The translations under genes and the position numbers were made by a program. Of a stretch of 37,667 nucleotides of DNA, positions 8,281 to 17,152 are shown in pieces (position 1 is the stretch's first letter; the number at the start of each line of letters is the position of its first letter). The stretch is taken from the NCBI RefSeq assembly GCF_001441615.1, contig NZ_LAXJ01000013.1, positions 1 to 37,667 of the forward strand, read 5' to 3'. Under the pieces are notes generated by a model. The model was not told the DNA's origin, did not search any database, and was given only the letters and a program-made list of their open reading frames with translations. Source of the stretch: Roseovarius atlanticus (lineage in GTDB: Bacteria; Pseudomonadota; Alphaproteobacteria; Rhodobacterales; Rhodobacteraceae).

Positions 8281-8301
8281 GTCCCGGGTCAGGCCCGGGA
8301 C
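8281..8301. repeat. 21-bp palindromic repeat, copy 2
   Basis: GTCCCGGG-tcagg-CCCGGGAC, the same stem opening and identical loop as the copy at 5870-5890. It lies 26 bases beyond the 3' end of the acyl-CoA dehydrogenase gene. Confidence 0.75.
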
Positions 8302-8327
8302 GGGTAGTCGGGGTGGCAGGTGCAGCC

Positions 8328-9944
8328 TTAAAGCCGCGACAGGATCGCGTCGGAATCGACCGCGCCGATGGCGCCGGTGGTGCGGCCCCGTTCGCCCGCG
8401 AGCCGGGTGGCGACGTAAGCCTCGGCCACCGGCGCTGGCGCGTGGCGGATGAGCACCGAGGCGGTCAGCAGCGTTGCGAGGCTTTCGACATACCACCGGG
8501 CCTGCGCCTCGTCCGGCAGGCGGGGAAAACGGGTGATATGGGCGTTGAGCGCGGCGTCGTAGCGCCAGTATTGCCCGGCCACGGCCCCCAGTTCGCGGCT
8601 GAGAACCTCGCCCGACAGAGGCACCTTGCGCAGGGTGCGCAGGATGTCGAGGCAGATCACGTTGCCGGATCCTTCCCAGATCGAGTTGAGGGGGGCTTCG
8701 CGATAGAAAAGCGGCAGGGGCGTGTCCTCGACATAGCCCATGCCGCCCAGCACCTCCATCGCCTCATAGACCAGGTTGGGACAGAGCTTGTTGCCCAGGT
8801 ACTTGGCCAGCGCCACGGCGACGCGGGCGAAGGCACGGGCCTCGTCGGTGTCGCGGTCGAACTGCGCCGCCACGAACATCCCCAGCCCCAAAGTGCCTTC
8901 CCAGTCGAGTGCGAGGTCCGCCAGCACCGAGCGCATCAGGGGCTGGTCGATCAGCGTCTTCTGAAAGGTCGTGCGGTGGCGGGCCCAGTGCGCGGCGTGA
9001 GAGAGAGCGGCGCGCATAAGCCCCGCCGGCGCCATGGCGGTGTCGAGGCGGGTGTGGTGGACCATGTCGAGGATGGTTTTCACGCCCTCGCCTTCGTCGC
9101 CCAAGCGGTAAGCCACGGCGTCGGCATATTCGATCTCGGCCGAGGCGTTGGCGCGGTTGCCCAGCTTGTCCTTGAGCCGCTGGATGTGGATCGTGTTGCG
9201 CCGGCCCTCCAGCCAGCGGGGCACGAGGAAACAGGTGAGGCCACCCGGCGCCTGCGCCAGCGTCAGGAAACCATCGGACATCGGCGCAGAGCAAAACCAC
9301 TTGTGCCCGCGCAGCACGTAGGCGTCGCCATCGGGCGCGGCGCGGGTGGTGTTGGCGCGCACGTCCGAGCCACCCTGTTTTTCGGTCATGGCCATGCCGA
9401 GTGTCGCGCCGGGCTTGCGCGCCAGCGGTTTCGGCGCGGGATCGTAGGCGCGGCTGAGCAGCTTGGGCGCCCACGTATCGAAAAGCGCGTTGTCGGCCTG
9501 AAGCGCGGGCACGGCGGCGTAGGTCATAGTCATGGGGCAGCACACGCCCGGCTCGACCTGGGAGGTCAGGTAGACCATCGCGGCATGGGTGGCGTGGCCG
9601 CCCGCCGCCCCTTCCCAGGCGATGGCGGCATAGCCCGCGCCGATGCCGGTGCGCATCAGGTCGTGATAGGCGGGGTGAAAGCGCAGCTCGTCGAGGCGCC
9701 GCCCGCCGGCGTCGAAGAGCAGCAGTTCGGGCGGGTTCCGGTTGGCCGCGCGGCCCGCCTGGGCCATGGCGGCGGTGCCGATGGTTTCACCGTAGGCCGC
9801 GAGATGCGCGGTGTCGGCGCCCGCCGCCCCGGCATGGTCGGCCAGGGCCGGGTCGGTGGCGAAAAGGTCCACATCGCCGCGGGCGTCGGGCTGATTGGTG
9901 ACGTCATGGGTCAGCAGCGCGGCGTCGGGGGGCAAATGTGGCAT
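8328..9944 (-). CDS. AidB-like acyl-CoA dehydrogenase
   Basis: A 538-residue FAD-dependent acyl-CoA dehydrogenase of the AidB subgroup (E. coli AidB is about 540 residues, longer than ordinary family members). Seen in order are an N-terminal extension with NQP, the middle-domain signature AMTEKQGGSDVRANTT, and the C-terminal helical domain with EVLGGMGYVEDTPLPLFYRE. The AidB-type active-site stretch is NSIWEGSGNV. AidB proteins are linked to protection against alkylating agents, although many homologues may instead oxidise acyl-CoAs. The start at 9944 has a GAGGAG ribosome site seven bases upstream, and the longer frame upstream lacks support. It diverges from the ftsB-like gene across 137 bases. 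Confidence 0.9.
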   Translation of the reverse strand: MPHLPPDAALLTHDVTNQPDARGDVDLFATDPALADHAGAAGADTAHLAAYGETIGTAAMAQAGRAANRNPPELLLFDAGGRRLDELRFHPAYHDLMRTGIGAGYAAIAWEGAAGGHATHAAMVYLTSQVEPGVCCPMTMTYAAVPALQADNALFDTWAPKLLSRAYDPAPKPLARKPGATLGMAMTEKQGGSDVRANTTRAAPDGDAYVLRGHKWFCSAPMSDGFLTLAQAPGGLTCFLVPRWLEGRRNTIHIQRLKDKLGNRANASAEIEYADAVAYRLGDEGEGVKTILDMVHHTRLDTAMAPAGLMRAALSHAAHWARHRTTFQKTLIDQPLMRSVLADLALDWEGTLGLGMFVAAQFDRDTDEARAFARVAVALAKYLGNKLCPNLVYEAMEVLGGMGYVEDTPLPLFYREAPLNSIWEGSGNVICLDILRTLRKVPLSGEVLSRELGAVAGQYWRYDAALNAHITRFPRLPDEAQARWYVESLATLLTASVLIRHAPAPVAEAYVATRLAGERGRTTGAIGAVDSDAILSRL

Positions 9945-9999
9945 GAATGACTCTCCTCGAACACGAGTAGTAGCCTTTAAGCGGTTTGATGTGAAAGGG

Positions 10000-10016
10000 G
10001 ATTCACAAAGCGAATC
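10000..10016. promoter_or_regulatory. Two GANTC (CcrM-type) sites upstream of ftsB-like gene
   Basis: GATTC at 10000-10004 and GAATC at 10012-10016 form an inverted pair in the intergenic region 66 bases before the FtsB-like start. In alphaproteobacteria GANTC is the CcrM methylation site, and methylated sites in division-gene promoters can be read by GcrA. In this base composition single GANTC sites occur by chance every few hundred bases, so the regulatory meaning is only a suggestion. Confidence 0.35.
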
Positions 10017-10081
10017 GCCTGTGTCATTGTGGCCGGGCACCGCACGCAAAGAGGCGGGCACCAGAGGCAGAAAGAGCAGTC

Positions 10082-10381
10082 ATGAAAACGCGCAGGCGCC
10101 CCGCATTCGGTGTGTTGATCTATTTCGCCATAGCCTTTGGGCTGGGGGCGTATTTCACCTTTGCCGCGGTGCAGGGCGATTATGGCCTCTTTCGCCGCGC
10201 CGAGATCGAGTCGGGCGAGGCGGAACTGCGCAAGCAACTGGCGGTGCTGGACGCCCAGGTTGCCCGGATGGAGAATCTGACGCGGCGCTTGTCGGACACC
10301 TATCTGGACCTCGACCTGCTGGACCAGCAGGCGCGCGACGTTCTGGGAATGCTGCGCGCCGACGAGATCGTCATTCGTTGA
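10082..10381 (+). CDS. FtsB/DivIC-type septum formation initiator
   Basis: A 99-residue bitopic membrane protein. It has a short basic cytoplasmic N-terminus (MKTRRRPAF), one transmembrane helix at about residues 9-30, and then a coiled-coil stretch (about 38-75: EIESGEAELRKQLAVLDAQV). It ends in a short periplasmic tail with the LDLLDQQARDVLGM pattern of the DivIC/FtsB family. These proteins form the FtsQLB complex, which relays the signal for septal peptidoglycan synthesis. The ATG at 10082 follows an AGAG-containing leader. It stands alone on the plus strand. In related genomes it often sits near pdhA, as here (about 1 kb), possibly by descent rather than function. Confidence 0.82.
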   Translation: MKTRRRPAFGVLIYFAIAFGLGAYFTFAAVQGDYGLFRRAEIESGEAELRKQLAVLDAQVARMENLTRRLSDTYLDLDLLDQQARDVLGMLRADEIVIR

Positions 10382-10436
10382 CGCCGCCCCTGCCCCGTGA
10401 CGGGCAATTTCATCGACAGGCGCGCGCATGGGAAGC

Positions 10437-10829
10437 TCAGGCAAGCGGCAGGTCGTGCAGGAGAGAGCCGGGTGTGAGGTGATACCGGGCAGACCTTGGC
10501 CCTGCGACTGTCAGCGTGCCGCGTGGCGGGTCCGTGCGGGTCACATCGACAGTGTAGGTCACGCCATCATGGATCAGCATCAGCGAGGCGCTGTCCGTCC
10601 CATCAACCGCAATCCAGTCATGATCGCCTTTAACGGCGGTGGCATCTGTGCTGAAACCGATCCGTGGCGGCTGGCCCGGTGCGCCGAGATGGAAGCCATA
10701 GAACAGTCCGGGCTGGAGGCTGATGCAGAGCACCTCGCCGGTGGCGGCAAGTGTGCCGAGCAGGACGATATGTTCGTCCGGGCCGCAGGGCGCGTCGGGC
10801 ACGCCGGAGGAGGTGGTGGGCCGGGTCAT
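10437..10829 (-). CDS. Hypothetical protein, beta-rich
   Basis: Not recognised. The product is 130 residues from the ATG at 10829. A GTG at 10868 would add 13 residues, and neither start has a clear ribosome site. The sequence alternates hydrophobic and polar residues (HIVLLGTLAATGEVLCISL, ASLMLIHDGVTYTVDVTRT), suggesting a compact beta-sheet protein. No signal peptide or membrane span is seen. It converges on the ftsB-like gene with 55 bases between stops. Third-position G+C on this strand and the plausible amino-acid composition favour it over the competing plus-strand frame, which reads as low-complexity Gly/Arg. It may be absent from some annotations. Confidence 0.55.
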   Translation of the reverse strand: MTRPTTSSGVPDAPCGPDEHIVLLGTLAATGEVLCISLQPGLFYGFHLGAPGQPPRIGFSTDATAVKGDHDWIAVDGTDSASLMLIHDGVTYTVDVTRTDPPRGTLTVAGPRSARYHLTPGSLLHDLPLA

Positions 10830-10979
10830 ACAGTCGGATCTGTTTGCGATCGGGGTGAAAACAGGCACAATGGTGGATACCCCGACAGACTAGGCTAGGT
10901 GGAGTCCCGACGGCAAGGGCAGCGGCAGGCAGGCCCCGTCCTGTCCCCTGCCAAGACAAATCGATACAGGAGCGACGTC

Positions 10980-11246
10980 ATGAAACTCCAGCTTATCCCC
11001 TTGTTGATCCTCGCCCCTTTCGTGGTGTGCTTCGTCTACGCGACGATCCACGAATACCTGCGGTACAAATCGGACGGTCGCGCGACCTATGGTCTGGTCT
11101 ATGACGAGGAGTCCGGCACCACCCATGTGACCGGGATCGGCGAGGGTGAAGAGGCGTATGATCCCGAGGATTTCGACCCGAACAGTTACAATGACCCGGA
11201 GAGCGGCGGCACGTCAGAGGACGAGCGCGACGACAAGACGGCCTAG
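10980..11246 (+). CDS. Small membrane-anchored protein with acidic tail
   Basis: An 88-residue protein that I do not recognise. An N-terminal hydrophobic helix (MKLQLIPLLILAPFVVCFVY) could be a signal anchor. It is followed by a basic patch (HEYLRYKSDGR) and a strongly acidic C-terminal half rich in Glu, Asp, Gly and Ser (from about residue 45, ending SEDERDDKTA). The ATG at 10980 has a CAGGAG ribosome site at good spacing. It lies upstream of pdhA on the same strand but is separated from it by a ten-pair hairpin and pdhA's own promoter region. Function unknown; the topology suggests an acidic domain outside or inside the membrane with a single anchor. Confidence 0.65.
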   Translation: MKLQLIPLLILAPFVVCFVYATIHEYLRYKSDGRATYGLVYDEESGTTHVTGIGEGEEAYDPEDFDPNSYNDPESGGTSEDERDDKTA

Positions 11247-11248
11247 AT

Positions 11249-11277
11249 CCCGGCATCGGTTCGACCACGGTGCCGGG
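11249..11277 (+). terminator. Hairpin after small gene, no T-tract
   Basis: CCCGGCATCG (11249-11258) pairs with CGGTGCCGGG (11268-11277) through ten pairs including one G-T, around a nine-base loop, three bases after the stop codon. The lack of a T-run makes termination uncertain. Confidence 0.4.
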
Positions 11278-11341
11278 GCCTCGTGCGCGCCTGCTCTGAC
11301 GCTGCGTCAAAATCCCCCTCGAAAAATTTCAGCGAGTCCTG

Positions 11342-11367
11342 TATAAGATAGTTTAAGGCTAAACTAT
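11342..11367 (+). promoter_or_regulatory. pdhA promoter -10 with overlapping palindromic operator
   Basis: TATAAG at 11342-11347 is a good -10 element. The perfect inverted repeat ATAGTTTA-AGGC-TAAACTAT (11348-11367) begins on the next base, where the transcription start should lie. That placement suits a repressor operator for a dimeric winged-helix regulator. It does not resemble the TTGGT/ACCAA-type sites known for enterobacterial PdhR. The -35 region (around 11319-11326) is weak. The pdhA start is 27 bases downstream. Confidence 0.55.
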
Positions 11368-11393
11368 TCTTTTCAGCACAGGAGCCCGCCCGC

Positions 11394-12404
11394 ATGGCTG
11401 CCAGGAAAACAACAAAGAAACCAAACGTTTCCGCCGACGAGTTGAAGAAATATTACCGCGACATGCTGCTGGTCCGTCGATTCGAGGAAAAGGCTGGCCA
11501 GCTTTATGGCATGGGCCTGATCGGCGGGTTCTGCCACCTTTACATCGGGCAGGAAGCGGTTGTCGTGGGGCTGGAAGCCACCGCCGAAGAAGGCGACAAG
11601 CGCATCACCACCTATCGCGACCACGGTCACATGCTGGCCTGCGGGATGGACCCCGATGGCGTGATGGCCGAGCTGACGGGCCGCGAGGGCGGCTATTCCA
11701 AGGGCAAGGGCGGCTCGATGCACATGTTCAGCCGCGAAAAGGACTTCTACGGCGGGCACGGCATCGTCGGCGCGAACGTGCCGCTGGGTGCGGGCCTTGC
11801 GCTGGCCGACCAGTACAAGGGCAACGGGCGCGTGACCTTCACCTATTTCGGCGATGGCGCGGCGAACCAGGGCCAGGTTTACGAGACGTTCAACATGGCG
11901 GCGCTGTGGAAGCTGCCGGTGGTTTTCGTCATTGAGAACAACCAGTACGCCATGGGCACGTCACAGAAACGCTCGACCTCGACCCCCGACATCTACACCC
12001 GTGGTGCGGCGTTCGGCATTCCGGGCGAGGCGGTGGACGGCATGGACGTTCTGGCCGTCAAGGAAGCGGGCGAAAAGGCCGTGGCCCACTGCCGCAAAGG
12101 CGACGGGCCGTATATCCTGGAGGTGAAGACCTATCGCTATCGCGGGCATTCCATGTCGGACCCGGCCAAGTACCGCACGCGCGAGGAAGTGCAGAAGATG
12201 CGTGACGAGAAGGACTGTATCGAGCATGTGCGCGAGCTGCTCTTGGAGGGCAAGCACGCCAGCGAGGAAGACCTCAAGGCGATCGACAAGGAAATTAAGG
12301 ACGTGGTGAACAAGTCCGCCGAGTTCGCCAAGGAAAGCGCCGAGCCGGACGTGTCAGAGCTGTGGACGGACATTTACGTCGAAGATACGCGTGAGGACGC
12401 CTGA
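11394..12404 (+). CDS. pdhA: Pyruvate dehydrogenase E1 component, alpha subunit
   Basis: A 336-residue alpha subunit of the heterotetrameric (alpha2beta2) E1, which decarboxylates pyruvate using thiamine diphosphate and reductively acetylates the lipoyl groups of E2. The ThDP signature runs from GDGAANQGQVYE (about residue 153) to VIENNQYAMG (about 183). The phosphorylation-loop region YRYRGHSMSDP found in mitochondrial and alphaproteobacterial E1-alpha is present. The ATG at 11394 is preceded by AGGAG. It is the first gene of the operon pdhA, secreted protein, pdhB, pdhC. The next gene starts within its stop codon (TGATG). It has its own promoter with a palindromic operator. Confidence 0.97.
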   Translation: MAARKTTKKPNVSADELKKYYRDMLLVRRFEEKAGQLYGMGLIGGFCHLYIGQEAVVVGLEATAEEGDKRITTYRDHGHMLACGMDPDGVMAELTGREGGYSKGKGGSMHMFSREKDFYGGHGIVGANVPLGAGLALADQYKGNGRVTFTYFGDGAANQGQVYETFNMAALWKLPVVFVIENNQYAMGTSQKRSTSTPDIYTRGAAFGIPGEAVDGMDVLAVKEAGEKAVAHCRKGDGPYILEVKTYRYRGHSMSDPAKYRTREEVQKMRDEKDCIEHVRELLLEGKHASEEDLKAIDKEIKDVVNKSAEFAKESAEPDVSELWTDIYVEDTREDA

Positions 12405-12988
12405 TGCGCAAGCGACCGATGCTGATCGGCGCGTTTCTGGCCGCCCTGGCTGCGCCGTCCGTGGCCGCAACGGATTTCACCGATCAGGCGGCCACGTTGC
12501 GCGCGCTGATGCGCTATGACGGTCCGCCGACCGCGGCCGGTCTGACGCAGACAGGCCTTGATATCCGGCCCTACTGTACCTTTGCCCAGGATGCGGAGGG
12601 CGAGATGCAGGGCGTCCAAGCGCGCGTTGTCATGTCGGGCGACCTGCGCAGCGTGGCACCCCGGGACATCTCGCTGGAGACGCACAGCGAGGCCGTCGCG
12701 ATACGGTTCGACCTGACGCCGCCTGCGCCGAACTGGCAGGCCACGACCCGGATCGCGGCCGGCAATGCGCTGTACGATCAGCTGGTGTCCGACCCGGAGA
12801 CCTTCGGCCCGCTGATGCCCGCCACGTGCACTGCCCAGGGCTGCGAAATGACTCGCCTGGTCCGCGATGACGAGGACCAACCTTTTTTTCGACTTTTAGT
12901 CACAGACATCATGACCGCGTCCGAGGCAGAACAGGCCACCGACGCGTTCCGCAACCTGGCGGCACTGTGCCAGGGCACGAGCCAGTAG
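12404..12988 (+). CDS. Secreted protein of unknown function, embedded in the pdh operon
   Basis: A 194-residue protein that I do not recognise. [20 protein letters not shown] followed by AA-TDF reads as a Sec signal peptide cleaved after about residue 22, so the mature protein should be periplasmic. Four cysteines (in [16 protein letters not shown] and AALCQG) could form disulfides, in keeping with export. Its ATG overlaps the pdhA stop by one base (TGATG) and pdhB begins 14 bases after it, so it is translationally tied to a cytoplasmic enzyme complex without an obvious reason. No catalytic motif is visible. Whether this order is conserved in relatives should be checked. Confidence 0.75.
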   Translation: MRKRPMLIGAFLAALAAPSVAATDFTDQAATLRALMRYDGPPTAAGLTQTGLDIRPYCTFAQDAEGEMQGVQARVVMSGDLRSVAPRDISLETHSEAVAIRFDLTPPAPNWQATTRIAAGNALYDQLVSDPETFGPLMPATCTAQGCEMTRLVRDDEDQPFFRLLVTDIMTASEAEQATDAFRNLAALCQGTSQ

Positions 12989-13002
12989 GGAGAAAGCCGA
13001 CA

Positions 13003-14406
13003 ATGCCAACAGAAATTCTGATGCCTGCCCTGTCGCCGACGATGGAAGAAGGCACGCTGGCCAAGTGGCTGGTCAAGGAGGGGGACTCGGTCAATTCGGG
13101 CGACATCATGGCCGAGATCGAGACCGACAAGGCCACGATGGAGTTCGAGGCCGTGGACGAAGGCACCATCGGCAAGATCCTGATCGAGGAAGGCACCGAG
13201 GGGGTGAAAGTGAACACGCCCATCGCGGTGCTGCTGGAAGAAGGCGAGAGCGCGGACGATATCGGCGAGACGTCGTCAGGCGGTGGTGAGTCCTCGGCCA
13301 AGAAGGACGACAGCGGCGGCGATGACGACGACGAGAGCCGCGGCAAAGCCGAGCCGGTCGCGGCCTCGCCCGCGGCCCCCGTGCCGCAGCCCGACGCCAG
13401 CCCCGACTGGCCCGAAGGCACGGAAATGACCAAGATGACCGTGCGCGAGGCGATCAACGCGGCGATGGCCGAGGAGATGCGGAACGACGAGGACGTCTTC
13501 ATCATGGGCGAGGAGGTGGCCGAGTACCAGGGCGCCTACAAGATCACCCAAGGCTTGCTGGACGAGTTCGGCGCCAAGCGCGTGATCGACACGCCCATCA
13601 CCGAGCACGGGTTCGCCGGGATCGGCGTCGGTGCCGCATGGGGCGGGCTGAAGCCTATCGTGGAGTTCATGACGTGGAACTTCGCGATGCAGGCGATTGA
13701 CCAGATCATCAACTCTGCCGCCAAGACGAATTACATGTCCGGCGGGCAGCTTGGCTGTTCCATCGTCTTCCGTGGCCCCAACGGGGCGGCGGCGCGGGTG
13801 GCCGCACAGCACAGCCAGGATTACGCGGCGTGGTATTCGCACGTACCTGGGCTCAAGGTGGTGCAGCCCTATTCGGCGGCCGATGCCAAGGGACTGCTGA
13901 AAAGCGCCATTCGCGACCCGAACCCGGTGATCTTTCTGGAGAACGAGATCCTCTACGGGCGCAGCTTCGAGGTGCCGGTGCTCGACGATTTCACCATTCC
14001 CTTCGGCAAGGCGCGGATCGCCCGGCCCGGGGATGACGTGACCATCGTCAGCTTCGGCATCGGCATGACCTATGCGCTGGAGGCCGCCGACAAGCTGGCC
14101 GAGGAGGGCGTGAGCGCCGAGGTGATCGACCTGCGCACGCTGCGTCCGCTGGACTATGACACGGTGCTCGCCAGCGTGATGAAGACCAACCGTTGCGTCA
14201 CGGTCGAGGAAGGCTTTCCGGTGGCCAGCATCGGCAACCACCTCAGTGCCGTGATCATGGAGCGAGCGTTCGATTACCTGGATGCGCCGGTGATCAACTG
14301 CACGGGCAAGGACGTGCCGATGCCCTATGCCGCGAACCTGGAAAAGCTGGCGCTGACCTCGACCAAGGAAGTGATCGAGGCCGTCAACAAAGTGACCTAC
14401 CGGTAA
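13003..14406 (+). CDS. pdhB: Pyruvate dehydrogenase E1 component, beta subunit, with N-terminal lipoyl domain
   Basis: A 467-residue fusion. Residues 1-80 are a biotinyl/lipoyl domain with the lipoylation loop [11 protein letters not shown] (Lys43). Residues 85-135 are an acidic Ser/Asp/Pro-rich linker. From about 137 ([18 protein letters not shown]) the E1-beta domain follows, with [20 protein letters not shown] and the C-terminal transketolase domain (from [20 protein letters not shown]). Lipoyl-E1-beta fusions are known from alphaproteobacteria. The ATG at 13003 has AGGGAGA upstream, and an earlier in-frame start would lie inside the preceding gene. The lipoyl domain is almost identical to that of pdhC just downstream. 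Together with PdhA it forms E1; E3 is not encoded in the window. Confidence 0.97.
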   Translation: MPTEILMPALSPTMEEGTLAKWLVKEGDSVNSGDIMAEIETDKATMEFEAVDEGTIGKILIEEGTEGVKVNTPIAVLLEEGESADDIGETSSGGGESSAKKDDSGGDDDDESRGKAEPVAASPAAPVPQPDASPDWPEGTEMTKMTVREAINAAMAEEMRNDEDVFIMGEEVAEYQGAYKITQGLLDEFGAKRVIDTPITEHGFAGIGVGAAWGGLKPIVEFMTWNFAMQAIDQIINSAAKTNYMSGGQLGCSIVFRGPNGAAARVAAQHSQDYAAWYSHVPGLKVVQPYSAADAKGLLKSAIRDPNPVIFLENEILYGRSFEVPVLDDFTIPFGKARIARPGDDVTIVSFGIGMTYALEAADKLAEEGVSAEVIDLRTLRPLDYDTVLASVMKTNRCVTVEEGFPVASIGNHLSAVIMERAFDYLDAPVINCTGKDVPMPYAANLEKLALTSTKEVIEAVNKVTYR

Positions 14407-14418
14407 GGAGAGAGCGCG

Positions 14419-15762
14419 ATGCCCACGGAAATACTGATGCCCGCCCTTTCCCCGACGATGGAGGAAGGCACGCTGGCGAAATGGCTGGTCAAGGAAGGCG
14501 ACACGGTGAATTCCGGCGACCTGCTGGCCGAGATCGAGACCGACAAGGCGACGATGGAGTTCGAGGCGGTCGACGAAGGCACGATCGGCAAGATCCTGAT
14601 CGAGGAAGGCACCGAAGGGGTCAAGGTGAACACCGCCATTGCCGTCCTGCTGGAGGAAGGCGAGAGCGCGGATGATATCGGCGACGTGGGCGCCCCGGCC
14701 TCCGGTGGTGGCGGCGACACGACCGAGGCCAAGGACGAAGCGCCCAAGAAAGACGCCGAGGCCAAGCAAGCGAAGCCCGAGAGCGGCGACGTACCCCCTG
14801 CCCCGGCGGCGCCCGTGAAGGACGGCGAGCGCATCTTCGCCTCGCCGCTCGCGCGGCGGATCGCCAAGCAGAAGGGCATCGACCTGACCGAGTTGAAAGG
14901 GTCCGGCCCGCACGGGCGGATCGTGAAGGCGGACGTGGAAAGTGCCAAGGCCGGTGCGGCCAAGCCCGCCGAGGAGAAGGCGGCGGGAGGTCCCGCACCA
15001 AGTGCGGGACAGGCGGCCCCTGCCCCGGCTGGCCCCAGCACCGACGCTGTCGTGGCGATGTACAAGAACCGCGACTTCGAGGAGGTCAAGCTGGACGGGA
15101 TGCGCAAGACCATCGCCGCCCGCCTGACCGAAGCCAAGCAGACGATTCCGCATTTCTACCTGCGGCGCGATATCCAGTTGGATGCGCTGCTGAAGTTCCG
15201 CGGGCAGCTGAACAAGCAGTTGGAAGGCCGTGGTGTGAAGCTGTCGGTGAACGACTTCATCATCAAGGCCTGTGCGCTGGCCTTGCAGGCGGTGCCGGAT
15301 TGCAACGCGGTCTGGGCCGGCGACCGGGTGCTGAAGCTGAAGCCGTCGGACGTGGCCGTGGCCGTGGCGATCGAAGGTGGCCTGTTCACGCCGGTGCTGA
15401 AGGATGCCGAGATGAAATCGCTGTCGGCCCTGTCGGCAGAGATGAAGGACCTGGCCACCCGCGCGCGCGAGCGCAAGCTGTCGCCCGAGGAATACCAGGG
15501 CGGAACCTTCGCCATTTCCAACCTGGGCATGTTCGGGATCGACAATTTCGACGCGGTGATCAACCCGCCGCATGGCGCGATCCTGGCCGTGGGCGCGGGC
15601 GTGAAGAAGCCTGTCGTGGGCGACGATGGCGAGTTGACCGTGGCGACGGTGATGTCGGTGACGCTGAGCGTCGATCACCGGGTGATCGACGGGGCGCTTG
15701 GGGCGGAGCTGTTGGACAAGATCCGGGAGAACCTGGAGAACCCGATGGTGATGCTGGCCTGA
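14419..15762 (+). CDS. pdhC: Pyruvate dehydrogenase E2, dihydrolipoamide acetyltransferase
   Basis: A 447-residue core subunit that transfers the acetyl group from lipoamide to CoA. The order is a lipoyl domain 1-80 (Lys43 in ETDKAT), an Ala/Lys/Glu/Pro linker, and a peripheral-subunit-binding domain about 138-175 ([17 protein letters not shown]). A second Ala/Pro linker precedes the catalytic domain from about 215. The active-site motif DHRVIDG has His420 and Asp424. The start follows AAGGAGAGAG by a suitable distance, 12 bases after the pdhB stop. The second linker contains a 21-bp palindromic repeat read through in frame (about residues 191-197). A strong terminator follows 24 bases after the stop. 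Confidence 0.97.
   Translation: MPTEILMPALSPTMEEGTLAKWLVKEGDTVNSGDLLAEIETDKATMEFEAVDEGTIGKILIEEGTEGVKVNTAIAVLLEEGESADDIGDVGAPASGGGGDTTEAKDEAPKKDAEAKQAKPESGDVPPAPAAPVKDGERIFASPLARRIAKQKGIDLTELKGSGPHGRIVKADVESAKAGAAKPAEEKAAGGPAPSAGQAAPAPAGPSTDAVVAMYKNRDFEEVKLDGMRKTIAARLTEAKQTIPHFYLRRDIQLDALLKFRGQLNKQLEGRGVKLSVNDFIIKACALALQAVPDCNAVWAGDRVLKLKPSDVAVAVAIEGGLFTPVLKDAEMKSLSALSAEMKDLATRARERKLSPEEYQGGTFAISNLGMFGIDNFDAVINPPHGAILAVGAGVKKPVVGDDGELTVATVMSVTLSVDHRVIDGALGAELLDKIRENLENPMVMLA
14990..15010. repeat. 21-bp palindromic repeat, copy 3, inside pdhC
   Basis: GTCCCGCAC-caa-GTGCGGGAC, a perfect 9-bp inverted repeat with the same overall length and GTCCCG/CGGGAC ends as the intergenic copies at 5870 and 8281. 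It is translated as part of the flexible Ala/Pro linker of E2, a place that tolerates inserted residues. Confidence 0.7.
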
Positions 15763-15786
15763 GGGCTTAGCGCTTCGCGAAATGTA

Positions 15787-15811
15787 GGCCGGGGATTTCC
15801 CCGGCCTTTTT
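15787..15811 (+). terminator. Intrinsic terminator of the pdh operon
   Basis: GGCCGGGG (15787-15794) pairs with CCCCGGCC (15799-15806) around ATTT and is followed by TTTTTC. It lies 24 bases after the pdhC stop. Confidence 0.92.
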
Positions 15812-15824
15812 CGTTCGGGGCGGT

Positions 15825-15842
15825 GGTGGGTTGAAACCCACC
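15825..15842. repeat. Palindromic REP-like element
   Basis: GGTGGGTT-ga-AACCCACC, a perfect 8-bp inverted repeat with a two-base centre, extended on the right by CTACGGG. Elements of this GTGGGTT/AACCCAC kind are familiar as dispersed intergenic repeats in many proteobacteria. It lies between the convergent pdhC and permease genes. Confidence 0.6.
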
Positions 15843-15884
15843 CTACGGGTCCGGGCATACGTGACGTCGCGCGAGTTACGCCTT

Positions 15885-17087
<1,203 letters not shown>

Positions 17088-17152
17088 TGCGTCGATCCCC
17101 ACTTGCGTGATCAACGCGACGGGGTTGCCGCCTGTTCCAGCGCGTCGTCAGA

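Noticed and set aside
10391..10409. Small hairpin TGCCC/GGGCA after the ftsB-like gene
   Set aside because: Only five pairs and no T-run beyond ATTT; not convincing as a terminator.
10428..10898. Plus-strand frame opposite the hypothetical gene at 10437-10829
   Set aside because: The minus-strand product has a more protein-like composition; the plus frame is Gly/Arg-rich.
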